This document shows positions 53,317-62,609 of a DNA stretch of 64,000 bases, piece by piece. A model generated the notes under the pieces. That model did not search any database, was not told the DNA's origin, and saw nothing but the letters and a program-made list of their open reading frames with translations. Both the position numbers and the translations under genes were made by a program. Location of the stretch: positions 1,488,001 to 1,552,000 of the forward strand of contig NZ_JACHMK010000001.1 in NCBI RefSeq assembly GCF_014208035.1, written 5' to 3'. Positions within the stretch are counted from its first letter, which is position 1. Each line of letters begins with the position of its first letter. This stretch comes from Schaalia hyovaginalis (GTDB lineage Bacteria > Actinomycetota > Actinomycetes > Actinomycetales > Actinomycetaceae).

Positions 53317-54650
53317 CAGTAGACCTTGAGGAACTGGCGGATCTCCTGCGGAGTGATCTGGCGACGGTACTCCAGCCACTCGTTCTCCTTGTTCCTCACG
53401 ACGTAGTCGAAGACCTCCTCGCCGAGGGCCGCCGCGACGAGGTCGGATTCACGCATGAGCCTGACCGCGGACGAGAGCGACGCGGGAAGGGCCTCGATGC
53501 CCAGGACCTGGCGCTCGCGGTCGGTGAGGTCCCAGACGTTGTCCTCCGCCTCGTCCATGAGCTCGAGGCGCCGTTCGATCCCGTCGAGCCCGGCCGCGAT
53601 GAGGACCGCGAGGGCGAGGTAGGGGTTCGCCGCGGGATCGAGGGCCCGGTACTCGATGCGGGCCGCCCGCCGCTTGTCCGGCTTGTACACCGGAACGCGG
53701 ATGAGCGCGGACCTGTTGTTGTGGCCCCAGCACACGAAGGAGGGCGCCTCTCCCCCGCCCCACAGACGCTTGTAGGAGTTCACGTGCTGGTTCGTGACCG
53801 CCGTGATCTCCCGCGCGTGCGCGAGCAGGCCCGCGATGAACCAGCGCCCCGTCCGCGACAGCTGGTACTCGCCCGAGGGGTCGTAAAAGGCGTTCTCCTC
53901 GCCCTCGAAGAGGGACAGGTGCGTGTGCATCCCCGATCCCGGGTGATCGATGAAGGGCTTGGGCATGAAGGTCGCGACCAGGTCCTCGCGGAGCGCGACC
54001 TCCTCGATGACCGTGCGCGCCGTCATGATGTTGTCCGCCGCGGTCACCGCATCGACCGCGCGTAGATCGATCTCGTTCTGCCCCGGCCCGCCCTCGTGGT
54101 GGGAGAACTCGACGGGGATGCCCATGTCCTCGAGCATCCTCACGGCTCGGCGGCGGAAGTCGTTGGAATCCCCCCGCGCGACGTGATCGAAGTAGCCGGC
54201 GTTGTCGACGGGCACCATGCGGTCGACCGAGACCGGCGGCCGCAGGAGGTAGAACTCGATCTCCGGATGGACCATCACCGTGAAGCCCAGCTCCCTGGCG
54301 CGCGCCACGACCCGCTCCAGGACCGCCCGAGGATCCGAGTGGGCCTGCTGACCGTCGGGCGTGTACACGTCGCAGAACATGCGGGCGACGGGATCAGCGG
54401 TGCCCCTCCACGGGAGGAGCTGGAAGGTCTGCGCGTCCGGCCGGAGCAGCATGTCGGACTCGTGCACACGGGTGAGCCCCTCGATCGAGGAGCCGTCGAA
54501 ACCGATGCCCTCCGTGAAGGCGTCCTCGAGTTCGCCCGGGTCGATCGCCACGGACTTGAGGACGCCGGCGACGTCGGTGAACCACAGTCGGATGAAGCGG
54601 ATGTCACGCTGGGCGACCTCCCGCATCACCTGTTCCTGCTGATGGTCCAT
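53316..54650 (-). CDS. glnA: Glutamine synthetase, GlnA2-like
   Basis: Glutamate + ammonia + ATP to glutamine. 444 residues with the GS beta-grasp start (IGFDGSSIEGL) and metal/catalytic sites HPEIEF (Glu130, Glu132), EGGPGQNEID, and PGSGMHTHLSL. The adenylylation-loop Tyr of the GS I-beta type (NLYDLP) is replaced: NVWDLT with Trp373. So this enzyme probably cannot be modified by GlnE, despite being its immediate neighbour. The order GlnA2-glnE matches the mycobacterial pair. ATG 54650 is the first good start. Confidence 0.94.
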   Translation of the reverse strand: MDHQQEQVMREVAQRDIRFIRLWFTDVAGVLKSVAIDPGELEDAFTEGIGFDGSSIEGLTRVHESDMLLRPDAQTFQLLPWRGTADPVARMFCDVYTPDGQQAHSDPRAVLERVVARARELGFTVMVHPEIEFYLLRPPVSVDRMVPVDNAGYFDHVARGDSNDFRRRAVRMLEDMGIPVEFSHHEGGPGQNEIDLRAVDAVTAADNIMTARTVIEEVALREDLVATFMPKPFIDHPGSGMHTHLSLFEGEENAFYDPSGEYQLSRTGRWFIAGLLAHAREITAVTNQHVNSYKRLWGGGEAPSFVCWGHNNRSALIRVPVYKPDKRRAARIEYRALDPAANPYLALAVLIAAGLDGIERRLELMDEAEDNVWDLTDRERQVLGIEALPASLSSAVRLMRESDLVAAALGEEVFDYVVRNKENEWLEYRRQITPQEIRQFLKVY

Positions 54651-54681
54651 GTCTCCTCCTGGCCGCCTCGCCCGACGAGGC

Positions 54682-55578
54682 TCAGTCCTGCTTCGCGGCG
54701 CCGAAGCCCTTCGAGATCGAATCCAGTGCGGCGGTGAGCTCCGTCGGCACGACCCACACCTTCGAGGACTCGCCCTTGGCGAGCTCGGGCAGCATCTGGA
54801 GGTACTGGTAGCTCAGCAGATCCGGAGTCGGGTTGCCGTCGTGGATCGAGGCGAAGACCGTGGCGATCGCCTCCGCTTCGCCCCGCGCGCGGGTGACGGC
54901 GGCCTCCGCCTGGCCCTGGGCCCGCAGGATCGCCGACTCCTTCTCGCCCTCGGCCTGGAGGATCTGGGACTGGCGCACGCCCTCGGCGGTCAGGACGGCG
55001 GCGCGCTTGTCGCGTTCGGCGCGCAGCTGCTGCTCCATGGCCTGCTGGATCGAGGGCGGCGGATCGATGGCCTTGAGCTCGACGCGGTTCACCCTGATGC
55101 CCCAACGGCCAGTCGCCTCGTCGAGGACCCCCCGCAGCTGAGTGTTGATGGAATCACGGCTGGTCAGGGTCTGCTCGAGGTCGAGGGAGCCGATGACGTT
55201 CCTCAGGGTCGTCACGGTGAGCTGCTCGATCGCCTGGATGAAATTGGCGATCTCATAGGTCGCGTGCATCGGGTCGGTCACCTGGTAGTAGATGACCGAA
55301 TCGATCGAGACGACGACGTTGTCGGCCGTGATGACCGGCTGGGGCGGGAAGCTCGTCACCTGCTCGCGCAGATCGACGCGCGAGGCGATGCGATCGACGA
55401 AGGGCACGAGGACGTGGAAGCCCCCGTACATGACGGTGTGGAACTTGCCGAGGCGCTCGATCACGAGGGCCCGGGACTGCGGGACGATCTGGATCGCCCG
55501 TCCGAGGGCGAATGCGACGAGGAGAACGAGGAGGATCAGGACGATCCATCCTCCGAAGATCTGCGGGAGCTCGGTCAC
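54682..55578 (-). CDS. SPFH/Band 7 membrane protein (stomatin/QmcA-like)
   Basis: 298 residues. One N-terminal hydrophobic segment (about 10-30, GWIVLILLVLLVAFALGRAI), then the Band 7 domain: IVPQSRALVIERLGKFHTV, GGFHVLVPFVDRIASRVDLR, and VIYYQVTDPMHATYEIANF. A long Ala/Glu coiled coil follows (QLRAERDKRAAVLTAEGVRQ). It builds membrane microdomains or scaffolds proteases. It overlaps the NfeD gene by 4 bases, the classic stomatin-NfeD pair. Confidence 0.94.
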   Translation of the reverse strand: MTELPQIFGGWIVLILLVLLVAFALGRAIQIVPQSRALVIERLGKFHTVMYGGFHVLVPFVDRIASRVDLREQVTSFPPQPVITADNVVVSIDSVIYYQVTDPMHATYEIANFIQAIEQLTVTTLRNVIGSLDLEQTLTSRDSINTQLRGVLDEATGRWGIRVNRVELKAIDPPPSIQQAMEQQLRAERDKRAAVLTAEGVRQSQILQAEGEKESAILRAQGQAEAAVTRARGEAEAIATVFASIHDGNPTPDLLSYQYLQMLPELAKGESSKVWVVPTELTAALDSISKGFGAAKQD

Positions 55579-56036
55579 GGGTGTCTTCCTTTCGATGGTT
55601 CGGAACCGTCATCTGAGGCTTCGACGAGCGCCGTGGCCCCGTCGATCGCGAGGACGCGGACCTGCGCGCCCTGGGCGAGGGGCGGGCCCTCGGTGCGGGC
55701 CGACCAGACCTCGCCCTCGAGCCTGATGCGCCCGTCGTGCGCATCGGTCTCGGCGAGGACGACCGCCCGGGCGCCGACGAGGGCGTGGACGTTGGTCCTC
55801 ACGTCCGGCGTCGAGGCGGCCAGGCGCGCCTTGATCCACGGCCGCCCCAGGAGGAGGCCGAGGACGGCGACGAGGGAGAATACCGCGACCTCGATCGCGA
55901 ATCCCGCCCCGAGGGCGCTCGCGGCGCCCGCTCCGAGCGCGCCCAGCGCGAGCATGAGGAAGACGAAGTCGACCGTGCCGACCTCGATGATGCCGAGGAC
56001 GACGGCCCCGGCGAGCCACCACATCGCGTGTCCCAT
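55575..56036 (-). CDS. NfeD-like membrane protein (YbbK type)
   Basis: 153 residues: three or four N-terminal membrane helices (MWWLAGAVVLGIIEVGTVDF and two more to about residue 65), then a C-terminal OB-fold domain (VNALVG-type start NVHALVGARAVVLAETD, ending AIDGATALVEA). It is the short form without the ClpP-like protease domain. NfeD proteins pair with SPFH proteins; the SPFH gene follows directly. Confidence 0.92.
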   Translation of the reverse strand: MGHAMWWLAGAVVLGIIEVGTVDFVFLMLALGALGAGAASALGAGFAIEVAVFSLVAVLGLLLGRPWIKARLAASTPDVRTNVHALVGARAVVLAETDAHDGRIRLEGEVWSARTEGPPLAQGAQVRVLAIDGATALVEASDDGSEPSKGRHP

Positions 56037-56048
56037 GGCGTTCCCTCC

Positions 56049-56846
56049 CTATCGGGCCCGTGCGGCGCCCCGCGCCCACCAGCGGCCCGAATCACCACGG
56101 CCCGCCAGGAGCGGCAATCCGTATGCGGCCGAGAGGTCGACGCCGTTGATCGCCCGGTCGATCGGACCGGCGCTCAGGATCGATCCCCCGGACATGAGGG
56201 CCGCGTGAGTGACGCCTGCCGGGATCTCCTCGACCTGATGAGTGATGAGGACCAGTTGGGGCGCGTCGGGCGCGGCGATGATCTCCTCGAGGGCGCCGAC
56301 GAGCAGCTCGCGCGCCCCCAGGTCGAGTCCGGCGGTGGGCTCGTCGAGGATGAGGACCTCGGGATCGGGCATGAGCGAGCGCGCGAGGAGCACCCTCTGG
56401 GCCTCCCCCTCCGAGAGGGTGGAGAATTCGCGGTCCGCCAGGCGGGCGACCCCGAAGGCCGAGAGAAGGTCCTCGCAGCGCGCGTCGTCGAGCGCCTCGT
56501 ACTGCTCGTCCCGATGCACCGTGACGCCCCATGCCCCCGTGCGCACGAGGTCGCGCACCGTGCTCCCGGGCCGGATCGAGGGGGCCGAGGACTTCGACAC
56601 GAGGGCGACGCGGGTCGCCAGTTCGGCCGGACGGATGCGCGCGACGTCCTCGCCGAGCAGGGTCGCGGTCCCCGAGGTGAGGCGCAGACGCCCCGAAACG
56701 GCGCGCGCGAGGCTCGTCTTCCCCGCGCCGTTGGGCCCCAGGACCACCCAGTGCTGCGCGGGCGCCGTCGTCCAGGAGACGCCGTCGAGGATCGGGTGCC
56801 CCCTGCGGGCGACCACCGCGGCGTCGAGTGAGAGTACAGAGCTCAT
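56049..56846 (-). CDS. ABC transporter ATP-binding protein
   Basis: 265 residues: Walker A VLGPNGAGKTSLARAV, signature STLSEGEAQRVLLAR (LSEGE instead of the usual LSGGE), Walker B VLILDEPTAGLDL, and switch His LITHQVEEIP. No permease gene adjoins. The layout resembles stand-alone ModF/YlmA-type ATPases whose membrane partner is elsewhere or absent. It lies 12 bases before the NfeD gene and 31 after glgA on the same strand side. Confidence 0.88.
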   Translation of the reverse strand: MSSVLSLDAAVVARRGHPILDGVSWTTAPAQHWVVLGPNGAGKTSLARAVSGRLRLTSGTATLLGEDVARIRPAELATRVALVSKSSAPSIRPGSTVRDLVRTGAWGVTVHRDEQYEALDDARCEDLLSAFGVARLADREFSTLSEGEAQRVLLARSLMPDPEVLILDEPTAGLDLGARELLVGALEEIIAAPDAPQLVLITHQVEEIPAGVTHAALMSGGSILSAGPIDRAINGVDLSAAYGLPLLAGRGDSGRWWARGAARAR

Positions 56847-56877
56847 GCCCCAACCCTACCTGCGAGATCCGCCCGGG

Positions 56878-58110
56878 TCATTCGGTACCCAGGAGTTCGC
56901 CGTAGAGGGCGGCGGTCGCATCGCCGATGGCCTCCCACGAGAAGAGGTCACGGGCCCTGGCCAGTCCCGCCGCGCCCATCCGCGCCGCCAGCTCGGCGTC
57001 GTCCAGGACCGCCGTGAGCCTTTCGGCCATGTCCCCTTCGAATCGCCGGGGATCGAGCGGGGTCCCCGTCCCGTCATCGAGCTGGTCGATCGGAACGAGG
57101 TAGCCGGTCTGCCCGTCGACGATCACATCGGGGATGCCCCCGGTGGCCGTTCCGACGACCGGCAGCTCCAGGGCCATCGCCTCGAGGTTGACGATCCCGA
57201 GGGGCTCGTAGACCGAGGGGGTGATGAAGACGGTCGCCGCATCGAGGATGGCCGCGACCTCCGGCTGGGGCAGCATCTCGGTGATGAGGACGACGCCCGC
57301 TCGGCCTCGGCGGAGCTCTTTCACGAGCCCCTCGACCTCGGCGGCGATCTCGGGCGTATCGGGGGCGCCAGCGCACAGGACGATCTGGACGTCGTCGGGA
57401 AGGAGGCGGGCGGCGCGCAGGAAGTGCGGGAGCCCCTTCTGCCGGGTGATCCGCCCGACGAAGACGACCGTGCGCCGCCGCGGATCGATCCCGTGCTCCT
57501 TCAGGACGCGCTCCTGGCGTTCGAGCTCCTCCTGGGTCCGCGGGGCCCTCCACTTCTCGAGATCGATGCCGTTGTGGATCACTCGGACGCGTTCGGGGTC
57601 GATCGCCGGGTAGCAGCGGAGGATGTCGTCGCGCATCCCCTTCGACACCGCGACGATCGCGGTGGCCGCCTCGTAGGCGGTGCGCTCCACGAAGGAGGAG
57701 ACCCGGTAGCCCCCGCCGAGCTGCTCGGCCTTCCACGGCCGCAGGGGCTCGAGGGAATGGGCGGAGATCACGTGCGGAACGTCATTGAGGAGGGCCGAGA
57801 GGTGACCCGCGAAGTTCGCGTACCAGGTGTGGGAGTGCACGAGGTCGGCGCCCGAGGTCGCATCCGCGATCGCGAGGTCGACGCCGAGGGTCTTGAGGGC
57901 GGGATTCGCGCCCGCGAGCTCCGCGAGATCGGCGTGCCCGGTCACGCCCGGGTCCGCTCCGGGCCCCCCGTCGACCCGGGGGCCGTCGAATGCGTGGACG
58001 CGCAGGTCGGCGACCCTGTCCCTCAGGACTTTGGCGAGCTCGAGGACGTGGACACCGGCTCCTCCGTAGACGTGCGGAGGATATTCACGGGTGAGGAGGT
58101 CGACGCGCAT
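56878..58110 (-). CDS. glgA: Glycogen synthase / maltose-1-phosphate synthase, GT4 family
   Basis: 410 residues. The GT-B fold has REYPPHVYGGAGVHVLEL at the start, the linker region VSKGMRDDILRCYP, NGIDLEKW, VGRITRQKGLPHFL (nucleotide-sugar site), and FITPSVYEPLGIVNLEAMA with the catalytic Glu pair. In actinobacteria this GT4 form is annotated GlgA or GlgM; the latter makes maltose 1-phosphate from ADP-glucose. Sequence alone does not separate them. It is divergent from glgC, which supplies the ADP-glucose. Confidence 0.92.
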   Translation of the reverse strand: MRVDLLTREYPPHVYGGAGVHVLELAKVLRDRVADLRVHAFDGPRVDGGPGADPGVTGHADLAELAGANPALKTLGVDLAIADATSGADLVHSHTWYANFAGHLSALLNDVPHVISAHSLEPLRPWKAEQLGGGYRVSSFVERTAYEAATAIVAVSKGMRDDILRCYPAIDPERVRVIHNGIDLEKWRAPRTQEELERQERVLKEHGIDPRRRTVVFVGRITRQKGLPHFLRAARLLPDDVQIVLCAGAPDTPEIAAEVEGLVKELRRGRAGVVLITEMLPQPEVAAILDAATVFITPSVYEPLGIVNLEAMALELPVVGTATGGIPDVIVDGQTGYLVPIDQLDDGTGTPLDPRRFEGDMAERLTAVLDDAELAARMGAAGLARARDLFSWEAIGDATAALYGELLGTE

Positions 58111-58266
58111 GGGTTTCCTTCCGAGCGACCGGCATATGCGCTCCAAGCGTACCAAGCCGTGACTGAGGTCACGCACGAGCGGGGCCCGGAGCGCGCCCTC
58201 ACCCCGCCCCGCGGTCTATGATCGGCGCCACACCCGCGGAACTCCTGCGCGCCGGGACCATTGCCG

Positions 58267-58272
58267 CATAGT
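58267..58272 (+). promoter_or_regulatory. Possible -10 of a leaderless glgC promoter
   Basis: CATAGT lies 8 bases before ATG 58281. No Shine-Dalgarno is seen upstream (TCTGTGCTC), so a leaderless transcript is plausible. The 170-base divergent region to glgA (58111-58280) shows no other clear site. Confidence 0.35.
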
Positions 58273-58280
58273 CTGTGCTC

Positions 58281-59519
58281 ATGGCCAAGAATCACGTGCT
58301 CGCTATCGTTCTCGCCGGCGGAGAGGGCAAGCGGCTCATGCCGCTCACCGATGACCGCGCGAAGCCCGCCGTTCCCTTCGGCGGTCATTTCCGGCTCATC
58401 GATTTCGCCCTGTCGAACATCGTGAATTCCGGATACCTCAAGGTCGTCGTCCTCACCCAGTACAAGTCGCACTCGCTCGACCGCCACGTGACGAAGACCT
58501 GGTACACGTCCCCCCTCCTGGGCAACTTCATCGCGCCGGTGCCGGCCCAGCAGCGGCGCGGCCCCCACTGGTACCTCGGCAGCGCGGACGCGATCTACCA
58601 GTCGCTCAACATCGTCGACGACGAGCAGCCCGACTACATCGTCATCATCGGCGCGGACAACATCTACCGGATGGACTTCTCGCAGATGGTCCAGCACCAC
58701 ATCGATTCCGGTCTGCCCGCCACCGTCGCGGGCATCCGCCAGCCCATCGAGATCGCCTCCGCCCTCGGCGTGATCGACGCCCAGGACGGAGTCATCAAGG
58801 AATTCCTCGAGAAGCCGGAGGCGCCGGAGGGCCTGCCCGACGACCCGACGAAGGTCCTCGCATCGATGGGCAACTACGTCTTCACGACGAAGGACCTCAT
58901 CGCGGCACTCCGCGAAGACGCGCACAACCCCGACTCCAAGCACGACATGGGCGGGAACATCGTGCCCTGGTTCGTCGAACGGGGCGAATGCGGCGTCTAC
59001 GACTTCAAGGACAACGACGTGCCGGGATCGACCGATCGCGATCGGAACTACTGGCGCGACGTCGGCACCCTCGACGCCTACTACGACGCCAATATGGATC
59101 TCATCTCGGTCCACCCGGTGTTCAACCTGTACAACCGCGACTGGCCGACGATGACGATGATCGACGGCTCCCTGCCCCCCGCCAAGTTCGTCTACGGCGA
59201 CGAGCACTCCCGGATGGGCCATGCGGTCGATTCCTTCGTCTCCCCGGGCGTCATCGTCTCGGGCGGCGAGGTTTACCACTCGATCGTCTCGCCGAACTGC
59301 TACGTCCATTCGTGGGCGCAGGTGACCGACTCGGTGCTCATGCACGGCTGCCGCATCGGGCGCCATGCGGTCGTCGCCAAGACCATCCTCGACAAGAACG
59401 TCCTCGTCGAGGAGGGCGCCGCGATCGGCGTGGACTTGGAGTACGACCGCCAGCGCGGATTCACCGTCACCGAGTCGGGCATCACGATCGTTCCCAAGGG
59501 CACGGTCGTCAGCCGGTGA
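58281..59519 (+). CDS. glgC: Glucose-1-phosphate adenylyltransferase
   Basis: Makes ADP-glucose for glycogen or maltosyl-1-phosphate. 412 residues: the N-terminal nucleotidyltransferase has [52 protein letters not shown], and the glucose-1-phosphate Lys region EFLEKPEAP. The C-terminal left-handed beta-helix follows ([17 protein letters not shown]). It is divergent from glgA and overlaps serB by 4 bases (GTGA). Confidence 0.97.
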   Translation: MAKNHVLAIVLAGGEGKRLMPLTDDRAKPAVPFGGHFRLIDFALSNIVNSGYLKVVVLTQYKSHSLDRHVTKTWYTSPLLGNFIAPVPAQQRRGPHWYLGSADAIYQSLNIVDDEQPDYIVIIGADNIYRMDFSQMVQHHIDSGLPATVAGIRQPIEIASALGVIDAQDGVIKEFLEKPEAPEGLPDDPTKVLASMGNYVFTTKDLIAALREDAHNPDSKHDMGGNIVPWFVERGECGVYDFKDNDVPGSTDRDRNYWRDVGTLDAYYDANMDLISVHPVFNLYNRDWPTMTMIDGSLPPAKFVYGDEHSRMGHAVDSFVSPGVIVSGGEVYHSIVSPNCYVHSWAQVTDSVLMHGCRIGRHAVVAKTILDKNVLVEEGAAIGVDLEYDRQRGFTVTESGITIVPKGTVVSR

Positions 59520-60214
59520 GGCAGGCCCGCGACCCCCTCGTCCCGACCGCCGCTTCACTCGGCAGGAGCGCCGCCTCCCCTCCGCCGCGCCTCGTCGTGA
59601 CGGACGTCGATTCGACGCTCATCGCCGAGGAGGTGATCGAAGAGCTCGCCGCCCGGGCCGGAACCCGTGAGCGCGTCGCCCGGATCACCGCGAGGGCGAT
59701 GAACAGCGAGATCGACTTCGCCGATTCGCTTCGCGAGCGCGTCGCCACGCTCGCCGGGGTTCCGCAGAGCGTCTTCGCGCAGGTCCTCGATGAGGTGCAT
59801 CCCACCGAGGGCGCCCAGGAGCTCATCGACGCCGTGCACGCCCACGGCGGGGCCTTCGGCGTCGTGTCCGGGGGCTTCGAGGAGGTCGTCGCCCCCCTCG
59901 CCCGGCGGATGCGGATCGATCATTTCCTCGCCAATCGCCTCGAGATCAGCGCGGGCCGCCTCACCGGCCGGCTCCTGGGCGACATCGTCACGGCGGAGGC
60001 GAAGGCGCGGGCGCTCAAGGAGTGGGCGCGCCTCCATGACGCCGACCTCGCCCTCACCGTCGCCATCGGGGACGGGGCCAATGACATTCCGATGATGCGG
60101 ACGGCGGGTATCGGCATCGCGTTCTGCGCCAAGCCCGCGGTTCGCGAAGCCGCCCGGCACGCTCTCGACCTGCGTCGGCTCGATGCGCTCATCGGCCCCC
60201 TCGGCTTGGGGTGA
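59516..60214 (+). CDS. serB: Phosphoserine phosphatase (HAD family)
   Basis: Last step of serine synthesis. 232 residues of HAD fold: catalytic [18 protein letters not shown] (Asp-x-Asp), [15 protein letters not shown] (motif II Ser), ALKEWA with the motif III Lys upstream, and [20 protein letters not shown] (motif IV). It is the short form without an N-terminal ACT domain. GTG 59516 overlaps the glgC stop as GTGA. Confidence 0.92.
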   Translation: MRQARDPLVPTAASLGRSAASPPPRLVVTDVDSTLIAEEVIEELAARAGTRERVARITARAMNSEIDFADSLRERVATLAGVPQSVFAQVLDEVHPTEGAQELIDAVHAHGGAFGVVSGGFEEVVAPLARRMRIDHFLANRLEISAGRLTGRLLGDIVTAEAKARALKEWARLHDADLALTVAIGDGANDIPMMRTAGIGIAFCAKPAVREAARHALDLRRLDALIGPLGLG

Positions 60215-60232
60215 GGCGACGAAGCGGGGGCT

Positions 60233-60775
60233 CTAATACTCCCGCTCGATGATGCGCGTCACGCCCCCGTCCCAGCCGGCGATCCACCGGCGGGCAAGGG
60301 CGACCAGCCTGCGCGGGTAGACCTCCAGATCCGGGTCCTTCATCGCCTCTTCGAGTTCATCGAGGTCCCACCATCTCTGCTCGTCGATGACGTCCTTCTC
60401 GAGCTCGGTCCAGCCCCTGGAGCTGAGGTCGACCGAAGTCGTCCGGGCGAGGAAGAACCACTCGTCCTGCCGGGCGGTGACGGCGAGGAAATCGAATTCG
60501 GCGCTGCGGTAGGCGACGGGCCCCTCGAGGCAGTCCGGGGCGACACGGATGCCCGTTTCCTCCTCCAGCTCCCTCACTGCCGCCTGGCGAGGGCCCTCCC
60601 CCGGCATGATCCCGCCTCCGATCGTGAACCACCACGAACGGCCCGGTTGATCCGCGTCGTGCCCGCGGGCCAGGAGCAATCTGCCGGCCCCGTCGAAGAG
60701 GAGGACGCGCGCGGCTTCGCGGTGCGGGTAGCCCTCCGCGTCGAGCGGCCATTCGTCGCCGAGGGGGCTCGTCAT
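60233..60775 (-). CDS. NUDIX hydrolase
   Basis: 180 residues. The Nudix box GGIMPGEGPRQAAVRELEEE (G-x5-E-x7-R-E-x2-E-E) is complete and continues TGIRV. A hydrophobic strand pattern and a C-terminal extension follow (EQRWWDLDELEEAMKDPDLE). The substrate cannot be told; NUDIX proteins clean up nucleotides or act on nucleotide sugars. ATG 60775 overlaps the prsW stop as ATGA. It is the last gene of the thrS-HIT-pgsA-prsW-NUDIX operon. Confidence 0.9.
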   Translation of the reverse strand: MTSPLGDEWPLDAEGYPHREAARVLLFDGAGRLLLARGHDADQPGRSWWFTIGGGIMPGEGPRQAAVRELEEETGIRVAPDCLEGPVAYRSAEFDFLAVTARQDEWFFLARTTSVDLSSRGWTELEKDVIDEQRWWDLDELEEAMKDPDLEVYPRRLVALARRWIAGWDGGVTRIIEREY

Positions 60776-61932
60776 CGCCTTCCTCCGCGCGCGACGAGGT
60801 CGAGGAACTCCGCCCGGTTCGAGGCCGCGGATGCGAGGAGCTCCCGATCCTTCGCGATTCGCGCCGTCTGGGGGCCGCGTCGATTCATGATCGCGGCGTC
60901 GAGTCCGAGGGCGGCCAGTGCGACGAGGAACTCGTCCAAGGCGCGGGTCGCGCGCAGACCCCCGGCCTTCGCCCAAGCCCGTGCCGCCTTCTTCGCCGCA
61001 GCGTCTGTGACCAGATCGATCTCGCCGGGGAGGATCCATCCCGTGCGGGCGTAGGGTTCCAAACCGATGCGGATGGACCGGGCATCGAGTCGGGACAGGC
61101 GCAGGAGGAACGCGAGCCACGCGATGAAGAGGGGCACCTCGATCATGAGGTAGGCGAGGAACCACTCGGAGGTCGCCAGCCCGGCGAGGAAGTTCCACAG
61201 CGCGTGCAGGAGGACCGCTCCGAGCCAGCCGGATGCGCTCAGGGCGAGGCAGCCGAGGGCCGTCCCCGCGTGGAGCAGCGCCCAGGCGAGCGCCATTCCC
61301 GTGATCGAGGTCGCCATCGGATGCACGAAGGGGCTGAAGGCCCCTCGGAGGATGAAGGTGACCGTCAGAGAGGTCATGGACTCCTGAGAGGCAGCGATGA
61401 AGTACTGCATGTTCTCGATGAAGGCGAAGCCCGCGCCCGCGAATCCGGCGTAGACGGCGCCGTCAAGCACCGAGTGGATCGTCTCCCTCCTCACGAGGAC
61501 GATGAGCAGCACGCCGAGGCCCTTCGCGCTCTCCTCGACGATCGGCGCCACCGCGACGGTGGTGAGCCGCATCGCCGTGCCCGCATCGGCGAGGGCCGCT
61601 TCGGCCGAGAGGAGGAAGACGGTGTTGACCACCGAGGAGAAGACGATGGCGAGGCCGGCTCCCCATATGAACGCCGTAGCCTTCGTCCAGAAGGGCTCCG
61701 GCTCCCATCGGTCGATCCGCACCAGGACGGCGATGACGATCATGAGGGGAACGAGGGCGTAGACGGCGACGTGGAGGGTCGTGGAGTAGCCCGCTAGTCC
61801 GAGGTAGCCGAGGATCGACAATCCGATCGCGAATGCGCCGATGATGCTCACGACGATCTCGAAGGCGCCAGTCCGCCTGCGAGGGGCGTGAGGGATGCTC
61901 CAGCTCGGCGTCGGGGCGCCCGGCGCCGGCAT
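60772..61932 (-). CDS. PrsW-family intramembrane protease
   Basis: 386 residues with about 8-9 membrane helices in the first 260. PrsW motifs are present: VAPIVEESAKGLGVLL (Glu-Glu-x3-Lys), GFAGAGFAFIENMQYF (Glu-Asn), FVHPMATSITGMAL (His), and LLHALWNFLAGL (His). PrsW cleaves membrane-bound anti-sigma factors. The C-terminal 110 residues form a soluble, Ala/Arg-rich domain not needed for the protease core. ATG 61932 follows the pgsA stop by 14 bases. Confidence 0.9.
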   Translation of the reverse strand: MPAPGAPTPSWSIPHAPRRRTGAFEIVVSIIGAFAIGLSILGYLGLAGYSTTLHVAVYALVPLMIVIAVLVRIDRWEPEPFWTKATAFIWGAGLAIVFSSVVNTVFLLSAEAALADAGTAMRLTTVAVAPIVEESAKGLGVLLIVLVRRETIHSVLDGAVYAGFAGAGFAFIENMQYFIAASQESMTSLTVTFILRGAFSPFVHPMATSITGMALAWALLHAGTALGCLALSASGWLGAVLLHALWNFLAGLATSEWFLAYLMIEVPLFIAWLAFLLRLSRLDARSIRIGLEPYARTGWILPGEIDLVTDAAAKKAARAWAKAGGLRATRALDEFLVALAALGLDAAIMNRRGPQTARIAKDRELLASAASNRAEFLDLVARGGRR

Positions 61933-61946
61933 CGAGTGACCGAAAC

Positions 61947-62609
61947 TCAGGATCTCTCCCGTTCCGCGCCGGGATCGGCGCTTTCTCGCTCCCGCCGGGA
62001 TGCTTCGGCGGCGGTGAAGACGATTCTCTGCACGACGGTGATGAAGGAGCCTAGGGCGACCCACCCGAGTCCGGCGGTGAGCCACCACTCGCCCCACCCC
62101 CAGTCGGCGAGCAGCCCTCCGAGGAGGGCCGCGATGAGACGATCGGTCCGCTCCGCGATCCCGAGCTTCGCCTCGATGCCGATGGATTCGGCGCGCGCCC
62201 TGGCGTAGGGCACTGTGCCCGCTCCGATGATCGCGGCCAGTCCGGCGACGATCGCCCACGTCCGGGCCGCGCCCTCGGGGAAGGAGAAGATCGCCCACGC
62301 GGTGAGGGAGGCGAAGACGGCGCCGTCGGACAGGCGGTCGAGGGTCGAATCGAGGAAGGCCCCGAAGCGGGATCCGCCCGTGGTCATGCGCGCGAGGGTG
62401 CCGTCGACCGAGTCCCCGAAGAGCACGATGCCGAGGAGGAGGGCGCCCTCCCACACGTGCCCGAAGGGCAGGGTCGAGACCGCCACCGCCACCGAGGCGA
62501 GGGTGCCGGCGATCGTCACCTGATTCGGGGTGACCCCCGCGCGCGCCAGGACTCGGGCAAGCGGCGTGAAGACCGCCTTCGTCACCGAGCGTCCGTGGTT
62601 GCCGAGCAC
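61947..62609 (-). CDS. pgsA: CDP-alcohol phosphatidyltransferase, probable phosphatidylinositol phosphate synthase
   Basis: 220 residues with about six membrane helices. The CDP-alcohol motif DGTLARMTTGGSRFGAFLDS TLD (D-G-x2-A-R-x8-G-x3-D-x3-D) is complete. Position directly after a HIT gene and thrS matches the actinobacterial PIP synthase that joins CDP-diacylglycerol to inositol phosphate, a precursor of PI and mannosylated lipids. GTG 62609 shares a base with the HIT stop (TAGTG) and has GGAGGAGG just upstream. The next gene is prsW rather than an acyltransferase and mannosyltransferase. Confidence 0.88.
   Translation of the reverse strand: MLGNHGRSVTKAVFTPLARVLARAGVTPNQVTIAGTLASVAVAVSTLPFGHVWEGALLLGIVLFGDSVDGTLARMTTGGSRFGAFLDSTLDRLSDGAVFASLTAWAIFSFPEGAARTWAIVAGLAAIIGAGTVPYARARAESIGIEAKLGIAERTDRLIAALLGGLLADWGWGEWWLTAGLGWVALGSFITVVQRIVFTAAEASRRERESADPGAERERS

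Noticed and set aside
51157-53322. Plus-strand ORF of 721 codons opposite glnE
   Set aside because: Shadow of glnE; no recognisable motif.
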